Shown here: positions 46,120 through 58,338 of the stretch, piece by piece
Layout of the letters: every line of letters begins with the position of its first letter
Position numbering within the stretch: the first letter of the stretch is position 1
Origin: Anoplopoma fimbria
Taxonomy: Eukaryota; Chordata; Actinopteri; Perciformes; Anoplopomatidae
NCBI RefSeq assembly: GCF_027596085.1
Contig: NC_072457.1
Span: forward strand, 3,934,294 to 3,998,293
DNA: 64,000 bases
Direction of reading: 5' to 3'
Made by a program: the position numbers and the translations under genes
The notes under the pieces: generated by a model
What the model was told of the DNA's origin: nothing
Seen by the model: only the letters and a program-made list of their open reading frames with translations
Databases searched by the model: none

Positions 46120-48600
46120 TGGTTTTACTTAATAAGAAAACATTAATTCATATTCGTTTGACATTGTAGTGGTTTAATATATATTTTCATTGAATTAAAG
46201 GATAATTTAAAGATAGCATTCTTCCTAAATAGTAGAAAGAAATATTAAATAAAACTTAATTTGTATTTCATTTTAAATCCAAAGTTATATCATACTACTT
46301 CAAATTAAACATATTATATAAAATAATAAAATAAATTACAAAAAATGTTTTTTAAAAAAACTTTTGGAAGTTATTTTTTAACATATAACTCCATCTTTCT
46401 GTGGAACAAAGGAAAGTTACTTATTAACGTAAAATATATTTACAATTTTTTTTACTTAATAAAAAAACATTAATTCATATACTTTGTTGACCCTTAAAAT
46501 ATAATATATGCAATTAAAAAAAATGATTGACATTGTAGTGGTTTAGTATTTATTTTCACTTAATTAAAGGATAATTTAAAGATAGTATTATAGAAGAAAA
46601 TATTAAATAAAACTTAATTTGTATTTAATTTTAAATCAGTTAACAATACAAAGATGTATATACAAATCAAGACTTCAAATTAAACAATTAGTATACAAAA
46701 TAATAAAAGAAATTAACACAAAACCTGCCAGTGGTTTTACTGTTTTAATTGTTTTTTTGCTGGAAGTTCTTGTCTTAACATATAACTTAATACTTATTAA
46801 TGTAAAAAATATTTACAATTTCTTTTTACTTAATAAAAAAACATTAATTCATATACTTTGTTGACCCTTAAAATATAATATATGCAATTAAAAAAATTTA
46901 TTGTATTGTATTTATTTTCATTTAATTAAAGGATAATTTAAAGATAGTATTATTCCAAAATAGATTAAACACAAATTAAACAATTAGTAAACAAAATAAT
47001 AAAATACATTATTATATTTAATTATTATTTATTAACTTAATAAAAAAACATTAATTAATATACTTTGCTGACCCTTTAAAATATAATATATGCAATTACA
47101 AAAAAAGTTTTTTAATTAAAGGATAATTTAAAGATAGTATTATTCCAAAATAGTAGAATTTTATTATTTATTTTTTAACTTAATAAAAAAAACATTAATT
47201 CATATACTTTGTTGACCCTTAAAATATAATATATATATATATAATTAAAAAAAAAAATGTATTGTATTGTATTTATTTTCATTTAATTAAAGGATAATTT
47301 AAAGATAGTATTATAGAAGAAAATATTAAATAAAAATAATAATTTGTATTTAATTTTAAATCAAAAACAATACAAAGATGTATATACAAATCAATACTTC
47401 AAATTAATTGTATTTATTTTCATAATTTAAAGATAGTATTATTCCAAAACAGTAGAATTTTATTTAATGTAAAAGATATTTACAATTTTTTTAACTTAAC
47501 AAAAAAACAACATTAATTAATATACTTTGCTGACCCTTTAAATATAATATATGCAATTAAAAAAATGTATTGTATTGTATTTATTTTCATAATTTAAAGA
47601 TAGTATTATTCCAAAATAGTAGAATTTTATTTAATGTAAAAAATATTTACAATTTTTTTAACTTAATAATAAAAAAAAAAACATTAATTAATATACTTTG
47701 CTGACCCTTAAAATATAATATATGCAATTAAAAAAAATGTATTGTATTGTATTTATTTTAATAATTTAAAGATAGTATTATTCCAAAATAGTAGAATTTT
47801 ATTTAATGTAAAAAATATTTACAATTTCTTAACTTAACAAAAAAAAAACATTAATTAATATACTTTGTTGACCCTTAAAATATAATATATGCAATTAAAA
47901 AAAAAGGTTTAGTATTGTATTTATTTTCATTTAATTAAAGGATAATTTAAAGATAGTATTATTCCAAAATAGATTAAACACAAATTAAACAATTAGTATA
48001 CAAAATAATAAAATAAATTATTATATTAAATTATTTATTAACTTAATAAATAATAAATATAAATATATATATATATGCAATTAAAAAAAAAGTAAAGGTT
48101 TAGTATTGTATTTATTTTTAATTTAATTAAAGGATAATTTAAAGATAGTATTATTCCAAAATAGTAGAATTTATTTAATGTAAAAAATATTTACAATTTC
48201 TTTTAACTTAATAAAAAAAAACATTAATTAATATACTTTGCTGACCCTTTAAAATATAATATATGCAATTAAAAAAGTAAAGGTTTAGTATTGTATTTAT
48301 TTTAATTTAATTAAAGGATAATTTAAAGATAGTATTATTCCAAAATAGTAGAATGTTATTATTTATTTTTTAACTTAATAAAAAAACATTAATTAATATA
48401 CTTTGCTGACCCTTTAAAATATAATATATGCAATTAAAAAAAATGTATTGTATTGTATTTATTTTCATAATTTAAAGATAGTATTATTCCAAAACAGCAG
48501 AATTTCATTTAATGTAAAAAATATTTACAATTTTTTTAACTTAATAATAATAATAATAATAATAAATAATTAATATACTTTGCTGACCCTTTAAAAAAAT
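46120..48600. repeat. AT-rich satellite, about 170-bp monomer
   Basis: The monomer contains, in order, 'taacttaataaaaaaacatt', 'aattaatatactttgctgac' 'ccttaaaatataatatatgc', an A-run, 'gtattgtatttattttcat', 'aatttaaagatagtattatt' 'ccaaaatagtagaatt' and 'atgtaaaaaatatttacaat'. The 'ctttgctgaccc' box recurs near 46482, 46855, 47062, 47206, 47523, 47693, 47862, 48234, 48400 and 48578. Several steps are 168-176 bp and two are about 372 bp (a double unit). Copies toward the right are more alike. The array ends about 25 bp before the usp34 promoter sequence. Confidence 0.92.
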
Positions 48601-48619
48601 AATCCTTTTCATTATCCAA

Positions 48620-49122
48620 GAACGATGAGCGCAAGTCTCACTGCGGTTGCCCTTGAGATCGTCAGAAAAGGTTGCGCTTCCACCGTAAGATCTCGCGAGA
48701 CTACCGAAGAAACCCGAACCGTCGAAGGAGACAGCCCGAAAACACCCGAACCATCTACCCTGTGTGTTTCTCCCCCTCCTCCTCCTCCTCCTCCTCCCCT
48801 CCTCCCCTCCCCTCCTTTTTCATCATGGCTGCTGTGTCTACTCTCTCAAGTAACGCTCAGACTGGACACTGACTCGACTTCTTCCTCCCGCTGCCTCCTA
48901 AACTTTTGTCCATTTAAAGCTTCGCTCGGATGCAAATCCCGTTCGGCTCCTCGCTGCTCCCTGCGGGCTTCCGTCCGGTGGGATAACCTTCACAATCACT
49001 CCCTCCACCGGGCCCTTCTTTTCTCTTTTACCCCCCACACACCCCACACACACACAAAAAAAAACAACCGACCGCCGGCCAGCAACGCGTCTTCCAGTGC
49101 AATGGTTTGACTCGGTGTGACA
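48620..49122 (+). other. usp34: usp34 promoter and 5' UTR region
   Basis: GC- and CpG-rich sequence between the satellite and the ATG, containing the TCTCGCGAGA element and a CTCCTCCTCC tract. An ATG at 48625 opens a 161-codon frame through the leader (ending at 49110), but it is low complexity and does not match the known protein, so the leader is probably untranslated. It might act as an upstream frame. Confidence 0.6.
48691..48700 (+). promoter_or_regulatory. usp34: TCTCGCGAGA element in the usp34 promoter
   Basis: A perfect palindromic TCTCGCGAGA lies 423 bp before the usp34 ATG, in the first GC-rich sequence after the satellite. This motif is a known activator element of TATA-less housekeeping promoters in vertebrates. 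A pyrimidine tract (about 48771-48821) and CpG-rich leader follow. Confidence 0.75.
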
Positions 49123-52100
49123 ATGTGTGAAAACTGCGCCGAGCTGGTGGAGGTTTTAAATGAAAGTAAGTACGGAAGTGATTTCATTTACGCTGGACGG
49201 TGCTAACATAGCCGCTGGAGCTAGCATGCTAGCATCGGTGTTAGCATCGGTGTCTACTGGAGCTAGGGGTTAGCTTCTGTGTTAGCATCGCTGTTGGCAT
49301 TGCTGTCTACTGGAGCTTGATGTTAGCTTCTGTGTTAGCTTCGGTGCTAGCTTCAGTGTTAGCATTGCTGTCTACTAGAGATTGGTGTTAGCTTCTGTGT
49401 TAGCATAGGTGTTAGCATTGCTGTCTACTGGAGCTAGGTGTTAGCATTGGTATTAGCATTGCTGTCTACTGGAGCTTGGTGTTAGCATTGCTGTCCACTG
49501 GAGCTTGGTGTTAGCTTCTGTGTTAGCATTGGTATTAGCATTGCTGTCTACTGGAGATTGGTGTTAGCTTCAGTGTTAGCTTCTGTGCTATCATCCCCAT
49601 CCACTGGAGCTAGGTGTTAGCATTGCTGCCACTGGAGCTTGGTGTTAGCTTCAGTGCTAGCTTCATCTAACGTTGGTGAGCTCTCTCTAACTGTCTCTGC
49701 GTGTCTTTCAGTCACAGCTGTGTCTTCGTGTCAGACTGTGTGTGTCTGTCTGTCTGTGTGTGTGTGTGTTGTGTGTTTTTGTGGCCTGTCTGTCAAACCC
49801 TCCAGCAGCTCTTTAAACAAACACATCCCCTTCATGACTCAGAACTCTCCAACACGGTGCACACACAGTAATCGTGCTAAAGGGGAGTGTTGGAAGTCAG
49901 CTAGCAGAGTTAGCTTCGGCTAGCTTTAGCTTTAGGGGAGCCTGACTTTGTTTGATGTGTTTGTCAGGTCAGTGTGCTGCTGTTCTGTTGTTTAGCAGAT
50001 GGGGGGGCAATCATGGGTCAAAATGACAAGACCCCCCCCCATCACTGTCTCCATCCCTGACTGAAGATGCTGATGGTGTAGAGGGTGGAGGATTGTGCAG
50101 ACTCTCCTAAATGTTGAACATAGCTTTTGAGGCTAACGTTAGCCCAGGACATTAATGGCTGCAGTACCGTTAATCCTCAGGGTGGGTTAGGTTATGTGCA
50201 CGAGAGACATCCCTTTCTTTTCTTGCTGTTTTTGTCATGCATCAGAGTCTCCATCACACCTGCAGCCCTCAAAGCAAACGTAAATACAAAGGCTTGTCTT
50301 TTTATAGCTGCATGTTAGCCGTCCGTGCAGACGTCAGGGCCTCTCTGCACCTGAAGGGAACAAAGCCTGATTTTGTGTGTTTGTAACAATGTCTGCAAAA
50401 AGCTGTTGCTATGCAGACATTGTTGGGTTTATTTGTCATTTGTGTGTCCTGAGCTTGTGTGAAGGGAGAAAGCTCCTCCTGCAGGTCTCCACTTTAACAA
50501 GACAATCCTGCAATCCAGCAATTTCTTTTTGACCAGTTGTTATTAAGGTACACACCCTGAGAGTGTCTGTGTATACACCATTTAATAGTGAGAGAGAGTT
50601 GTGGCCACCTGTTTCTGGATGTCATCCTCATTTTTTCTTCTTACAGTATTTGGACCCCACTGACATTACAGACATGTGTCATACTACTTGAACATGTCGT
50701 TCACAGAAACCTGGGTATTATTCTGATGCTATCAAAGCTTTCTGTTTTGCGATAAGACTTTGAACAAGATTTTAGAACTTGGCTGTCGGATAATTGCCAC
50801 CATTCTGCAACAAGAGCATTATAACGCCGTCTCACACAGAGATGCATGCATGACACGGTTCTACTGACATGCCTTAAACATGTGCCGGACATCTTCACGT
50901 GAGACTTCAGTCAGATATCTGGTTGTCGTTCTTAGCAGAGACTTAAGTCTGCAGTATTATTAAATGCACTTTATTTGCAAAATCATCCAATAACAGAGAA
51001 TTAAATAATCAACCAATAAAAGTCTGTCTTGCCTGCACGCTTTTCTATTTGTCTCTGTTCTCTCTTTGTCTGTCAAATGACATTTAAAGGTCAATATCAT
51101 TAATGTTCCTTAATCCTTAATGGAGTCGGCTAATCACCGAAGCCGGGCAGCCATGTTGGTCAGAATGTGTAATTTGTGAAGTCGACCGCTGATGTTTGGT
51201 GATGAGGCCTGGCCTCCAGGTGATGATTGAGTTCACCCTGAAGGTGTTGGATGGGGTCGAGGTCGGAGCTCTGTGCTGTTCAGTCAAGTTGTTCCACACC
51301 AGATTATAAAATAAATGTTCTCTGTGGAGCTGGCTTTGTGTACAGATACATTGTCATACATACACACACTGTTGACACACAGCGAGAAGCACACTATTGT
51401 CTAAAGTCATTGATGCTGTAGCGTTAATATTTCCCTTAATTGGATTTTAGGGGTCTAGACCAGAAGTACAATATCAACATACCTTTAGTTATATAGTTAA
51501 TGATTTAATGAATAATCTGTTTCTTTCCATTGTTTTTGTCTGTGCTGGAGTTCACCCCAATTCTGTGATTGTTGTCGTTTGTTAATTGAGATATTTCACC
51601 TTCTGGTATTCTGCGTTTGGCTGCTGTAAGCTGTTAATGTGACAGGTTCAGATTGTACAATATGTGGACAGAAAAAAACATATTACAGTGACTAGAGGAC
51701 CGTTTTCTAATATTGATGTGTGTAACAGTAGATTTTTGTGAATCTACAGGTCTTGTTATTTAATTGATGTTCATCACAAAGCATGTGTTGCTTGCATAGT
51801 GTTGCGTGGTGATATGAAGTCAAACAGTATCGATTCCATTATAAGTAGACCATATGTCATTGTGTGGAAAATTGCAGTAATCGTCGTGATAAACTGAAGT
51901 GCTTTGTGTCGTTCAGTCAGATAGAGAAATGTATTTTTCACATCTCGCAATTAGAGCTGTGTGTGATTTTAGAATAATTATTACCAGTGAGTTGGTGACG
52001 ATACAATACCTGACTTTCAGTAACAAATCAATGCTTTTTTCAGTGCCCTACTTTGAGAGATGAGATGTTTCATTTCTGCTATAGCCATACAAAAGAAAAG

Positions 52101-55100
52101 TTCTCAAATGTTTAATGTTGTCCCAACGCAAGCAGCCATACAAGAACTTTGTCTAGGCTAAAATAAAACTCAGAGCCAAAAGGTGATCTGGTTCAATACC
52201 CAGCCCTACTCGCATGAATATATTACATTTTTGTACTCTTGTGCTGTAAAGTTTCCTTTTTTGTTTTTGTTTTTACACCTCAGACTCAAGTTTAGGTTTT
52301 GATGTGGTGTTTGGTTGAAGTTGGATAAAGGTTTGCTCCGTGCTGATGCTTTAGTTTCACCTCGCTGTAGTTTGGCTTGATTCTGACTCAAGTTACATGA
52401 CAGAGAATCTGCTGCTCATGTGCTTTTTCCCCATTTCAGCTGTGAAAATGTGTGAATCCCAGTGAAAACTGCTTTTATTTTAGTGGCAGGATCTGTTGGG
52501 CTGGATACAAACTGGTGCTGTGGAGGATTGTGATGAAGGGGGGTGTTCAACAGCGGGGTGCTGTCAGCTGTGACAGCTCTGTCTACAAGACTGGCAGCTC
52601 CATGTGTTCCGTCTGTCTGTGACCTGTGAACTCAGATCTGCTGCAGCAGCATGTGTGTGAGTGTGTGAGTGTGTGAGTGTGTGTGTGTGTGTGTGTAAGA
52701 GCCAGAATCCCCTTTTACAACAGGGAGCTGCGTTCAACGGGCGTTTTTACCAACGCAGGGCTAATCCACCTGGTTTCTAAAAACGCAAGGATTTGCTTCT
52801 TTTGTGTTTCTACGTGTGCTCATTGATTAACTGTGAGTTTAGGACTGTTTGTGTCAGACAAAACAATGCAAACAATTTGAAGATGTCACCTCGGGTGGTA
52901 TTTTTTGTAGTATTTTCTTAATTAGAAGAATAAATTTGAGCCAGAAAAATTGCTAATATCTGTTTATAAAACAGTTTATGCACAATGTGAGCATATCCCA
53001 AGGGTCAGACAGTGCATTATATGAATATTATATAAATGTAGCCTGTTTTAAAGAGTCTTAAAACCCCACACACAATCGAAATCACTAAAATAACATACAA
53101 TATTTTCAGAGTTTAGTTTCTGATAAAACAAATATGCAGGATGATGCAACTGAAATAATAAAGAGTAGGTTTAGAAGTCCCTTGACAAATCCAAGTAGGA
53201 CAAAAAAATGATTGGAATTGTTGAAGAGAAATGTCTCATTGGATAAAAGGACATTTTGGACAGACATGGATGTAAACTGTAACATGACTGGTTGGTGCAG
53301 GCAGACAACCCCAAGGCGGTAATTCTAGTTGTTAAAACATCTTAATGGCAGACTGGAACTGCAGTATATGAACACTTGTCTGGTCAGTTTTGGACTATGA
53401 ACCCTTCCAAAATAAAAGCCCCCCCCCCAGCAGCCAGACCAGCAGAGAGACTAACCCTCACAGAATCAGCTGTTAAACGGACCGGAGACTTTGATTAACT
53501 CTCTCCTTATTTTTCCGAGCCACACGCTGAATGTGCCAGTATTCTAGATCCACCGAATCCAAGAGTGTGGTCACTGTGGTTTATTAGTCTGTTGAGATAA
53601 TGGTCAGTAATGGATGCAATAAGGAAATTAACGTTTGGGTATTAGATTAGTCCGCACCAGATGTATCCTAAAAGTCTTACAGGCAGGTTTTGGTCTCAGT
53701 TATAGACTCATGCAGAACTGAAACACTAAATAAGCAACATAGAAAGTTTGAGATTACATAAATTTGGCTCCTTCGCTTCACTGCTGGGCATAAAAATGTA
53801 ACCTGTGACATTTTGACAACATCAGTGCCTTTTTCTTATTGTTGAGAAGATGCTGGTTAGGTTTAGATGAAAGCTCAAAACTAAACCCTGTGTGTTTTTA
53901 AACGTGCTCATGAGGTCTGAGAGGAACCTGCTGTTGCTGTGGAGGGATTGTTTACTTTCTGTCCAGATGAAGTGTGGAGCAGATAACACGACAACCTTGA
54001 GATGCTGACAGTTGTGTGTGTGTGTGTGTAGGGGCTTGTGTTATTGTTAACTTGCCAGGGCGATGTGGTTGATGTCCCCATGGTTGATGGGCGGTACGGC
54101 TTCTTGTGCTGCTGTGTTAGAGGCTCTAGGAATCATGATGTTGGTGTTTAGTTTAGTCGGTTGACCGCTTTGGGTCCGGACTGAAATACCTCGAGGTTCA
54201 AGTGTCATTTGTTGTGATTGTGCAACACAGGGTTGCTCAAGAACATTTGGTTCACATTCATGATCTCCTTTTTATCCATTATAATCACTTTGTTGATTTT
54301 CATCTAGCACCATCATCAGGTTTCATTTTGTTCATGTTTTGTTACTTTTTGAATATGTAACTGCAAAACCATTGCCATTCCCTACAGCCTCAGCTGTACT
54401 TTGTTTTTAGTTAGCATGCTAAAGTGAGCGGGTGAACATGGTCACCATTATACCTGCCAATCATCAACTTTTTTAGCATTGTCATTGTCTAAATATCAGC
54501 ATACTGATGTTAGCATTTATCTCAAGGAGCCATCGTGCTCAGCACAACTACGCACAGCTGTTAGAATGACTGCAGGGCACCTACTGGATAAATCTAATAA
54601 AAATATCAAAGTTAATACTTGACATTTTAACATGATAAATGTCTGCGTGCTGAGATGACGACGAAGTTTTGTAATTTAGCAGTAAGCCCCACCGACTAAA
54701 CTAAAGTTGTATGGATTTCCAACACAGTTACCCCCCTAACAGTAGCTTGACAGCTTAGTTTGTCTGTCACTTTTTCTGGATGTTGTGAAGAAGCAAGTAG
54801 CGCGGAGGCATCGCTCTAACAATGAATACAAAATAATTTGCACCATGTGATCAGCCCCTGAAGACGTTCATTCCTTCACCATGCACCTATTTTAAAGTCT
54901 TTATCTCAGCTGTAATTCTTTAATAAATGTAGAAAATACAAAAAAAGTCATTTACATCCTAAGCACAGTGACACTGAAGGCGTTATCAAAGTGTATCTTT
55001 TTTTATTTTTTTTACTGATTTTGTCATTTTGAGTGCTTGAGATCTTCTTCTGCCCCCGTACCTGTGTTTTTCTTTCAAAAACACATTTCAGTTGAACTGC

Positions 55101-58100
55101 GCTCATAGAGTCTCTCAGCTGGCGTGCTCATGTTTTTAAACGCCTCCAGTCTGGCTGAACCCTACAGTCACCGTGTGATCACACAGTGCAGGTGTCCTCC
55201 CCCGCTTTGTATTTATATCCAAGGTGAGCAGCAGCCATAAACCGGTGTAACGCTGGCACCTGTGTGCCCGTTCCCAGACGACATCGTCATAGTCAAAGCA
55301 GTGAAAACGACATCCCCCCTCGGCGGTGCGACGGCAGGAGAATATGGCCAAAATCTGCCGCGCCAACATCCCCAGAGAGTGGAAGGGAGCTCCGGGTCTG
55401 AAGCCACAGAGGAGCTTCTGTTCACATGTAGAGCTGAAAGGGTTTTGGGTCGGTTTCCGTGAGGAATAAAAGTCATGCTTGCACGGCCAAGACGGGTTGA
55501 TTGAGTTCTATTGTTGCCCCTTTTTGTGTTCTGTGTGTGTCTGCTGTCAAATCCAGGTCAGCCATTCAATGGAGACACTTGATTCCTCTAAGCTGGGTGT
55601 GACTGATGTGGATCTTCCAAGGACAATAGAATAACTGTAACTTTAGACGGGAACTGTAGAAGTCCTCTGACAATATTTAATGTCTTTGTCGTTGGCAGCC
55701 TCCAAATTGTGGCTTATCTAACAAAGACTTTTGAGGCCGATAAACAAAGTATGGGAAACATTTTGAATTTGTGTCCGTATAGTCCTTTTTTCATTTATCC
55801 AGATCCAGTTATAACGTCCTCCCTGTTTGCAGTGAAGCTGATCCATTCCTACCATTTTTATTGGAAATCTTCCGCTTAAATTTCAGTTTTTCCATCACAT
55901 ATTTTATAATTCATGGGACGGTATTGGATTTGAACGTGGCTCATGATTTAAAAAACCTGAATTTCCATTATTGTGAAAATCCTCACATGGAGAAAAAAAG
56001 GAGTGAAAAATAGACTGTTATTTGAAGTAGCCTTAAGGATTTAAGAATAAGAAAGGGAAAAAACTGACTCACATGTTGCTATTTTTTTATTTATTTTTCA
56101 TGCAGAGGGACCTTTATGATTTATTGTTGCATATTTAATTTTTTTTTTTTTACTTTAATGTGATTTGTTATATCTGTGATTGGATAAATGTTAGGTAAAG
56201 TGATTCCAGTATGTTTTAGTGTCGTTTGACGTATATATGATTAATGGGATGTGTTTTTTAGGCCAGGATTATTGTGATATAACATTTTCACATTGTCCCA
56301 TGCCTATCTTTCTATGTTTGTTCATTGTTTAAGACTGGAAGGTTTCCTTTTTATACCAGTTTTTTGTTCTTGCAGTCAGCTAGTAGAATTTTGAAACAAA
56401 AGATAGTTAAGGCAAATAGCAAAATGTGCTTTGGTGCGTTTACTCTTGTTTAGGCTCGCGGTTTCTGTTTTAGTTTTTAACAAATATAGTTGTTTGACTG
56501 TGGGATGAAAAGTTCGACGAACCGGTCAACATCACATATTCATTATTAAGCAGATTTATAACTGCATCAGGCTGAAAACTCACCTCTTCAAGAAGTACCA
56601 CCCTGAGCCTTCCTCTTAGCACTTATTGTATTGGTATTAGTTTGTTGCACTTATTGTATTGGTATTAGTTTGCTTCTGCACTATACTTTTGCTCTGGTTT
56701 ATGCTTTAAGATGCTTGTTTAAGAAAGGAGATGCACTTATGACTTCTGGTGACTAGTAGTTCTCTTGAATACCTATGTTGAATACACTTATTGTAAGTCG
56801 CTTTGGATAAAAGCGTCTGCTAAATGACTGTAATGTAATATTTGAATTACTCAAAATATAAGGTGACTAAAAATGACAGCCATACTTTTCAGTAGTTTTC
56901 AGCCCTGCTACTTGACAAATAAATGTTTAAAACTCTATCTTTTTGAATTAAGTTTGGTAACCTGATAGTGACCGACCTCCGCATCATTCGCTGTGCTTAG
57001 TCCGCTTGTCTTTAGCTAATAAAATGTTAAAATAAGACTACCATTTTCTCTCGACTCCTTGGATGTATCCATCTGTTCTCTAACGGTTCTCTTCTCTTGT
57101 TCTCTCCTCAGTATCGGATACAGACGGCAGTGAAGGAGGCTTCCAGCTGAAGAAGGAACATGCCCTGCGAGTGCTGGGCTACATCAGCTCCTGGACGCAG
57201 AGGTCAGTACGCCGTCCTCTCTGACCCCACAAGAGTCAAATGATATCAGTTACATAACGAGGCTCAAAGGAAAGACAGTTCCGACGTTGCTGTCCTAGGT
57301 GTTGAAAGTTTCATGTTCTTCCAAACTGGAATAAAACACCTGCAGCTCATTGCTTCACCAGTTCACTGCTGAGGAAAATGTGGATTCTTTTTTTTAATTT
57401 ATTTTGACCATATTTCAAACAAGCAGCTCTCTCCCTGAACAGGACTTTATACCTATGAGGTTACAAGGTTTTTATTTGTCATTGTGCGACAGGTTTGCAC
57501 AACTGAATTTAGTTTGTAGTCCCAATTTGATCTATAGAAAAGAAACAACAAAAAAAGACTATTATATATGGAGGGTGGAGGATGGATGAAGGAGTTTCAC
57601 AGCCAGTCTTTGAACCCCCTTCAACTCTATTTCGGAAACATGAGTGTCTTAAAACATTAGAAAGATTTAATTTCATACAAGCTTGAAAACTATATTTAAA
57701 GTGATGCAAAGCAGTGAGGGAGTTCTGCAAATGAGGACAAACTCCAGTCATGTTTTTCTTTTAATACCAGTTACCAGCTGGGATAATGTGGTGGAATTTC
57801 TCATTCATTCACTCATTGATGTTTCAGATGTTTTTGTTTATATAAAGATTTTTTAATATCGAACTAAACCAACCAACTACAAGATGACTTTTCAAAAAGA
57901 AAACATTTGACTGGAGCAAAAAACACTGGGAAAACAGGAAAAAGACAATTATTTTAAGAGCGAAAGAACTACTCATCCCATAAACCATTGCAAATAGCAA
58001 CTCGCCGCCTCTGGAAACTCCAGAAAAACTTTTTAAACCATTTTTTTTTTTTCTTAAAAGAGAAAGCTTCCAGATGTGCAGCCATGTGGCGGCTGTGGTT

Positions 58101-58261
58101 GGTGGTTCGAACCCCTCTACAGTCAACATGCCGAGGTGTCCTTGAGCAAGACACCTAACCCCAAGTTGCTCCCGGGCGCTTCTTAGCAGCCCACTGCTCC
58201 TCCGGGATGGGTCAAATGCAGAGAATTGTAATTTCCCCATAGTGGGACTAATAAAGGCTTA

Positions 58262-58338
<77 letters not shown>

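Larger units (their letters stand above)
49671..57111. other. usp34: usp34 intron 1 (most of 7.9 kb)
   Basis: No coding exon is required or seen between exon 1 and exon 2. It contains short CT/GT tracts (49740-49770, 52662-52696, 54014-54030), a 'ttagcatgctaaagtgagcg' repeat (about 54410-54560) and a short element (56560-56842). One 87-codon frame at 55213-55476 on minus has no recognisable similarity. Long first introns commonly hold enhancers, but none can be called from sequence alone. Confidence 0.65.

Noticed and set aside
48625..49110. A 161-codon frame upstream of usp34 as a separate gene
   Set aside because: It runs through the pyrimidine-rich 5' leader, is Ser/Pro-rich low complexity, and has no similarity I recognise. 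It may at most be an upstream frame.
55136..55476. Overlapping 77-87 codon frames on both strands within usp34 intron 1
   Set aside because: No similarity recognised, no splice context, and open on both strands in slightly GC-richer sequence; most likely chance.
58085..58130. A tRNA gene suggested by 'ggttcgaacccc'
   Set aside because: There is no acceptor stem, D-arm or anticodon arm around it, and the sequence continues as an interspersed repeat with an ATT tail.
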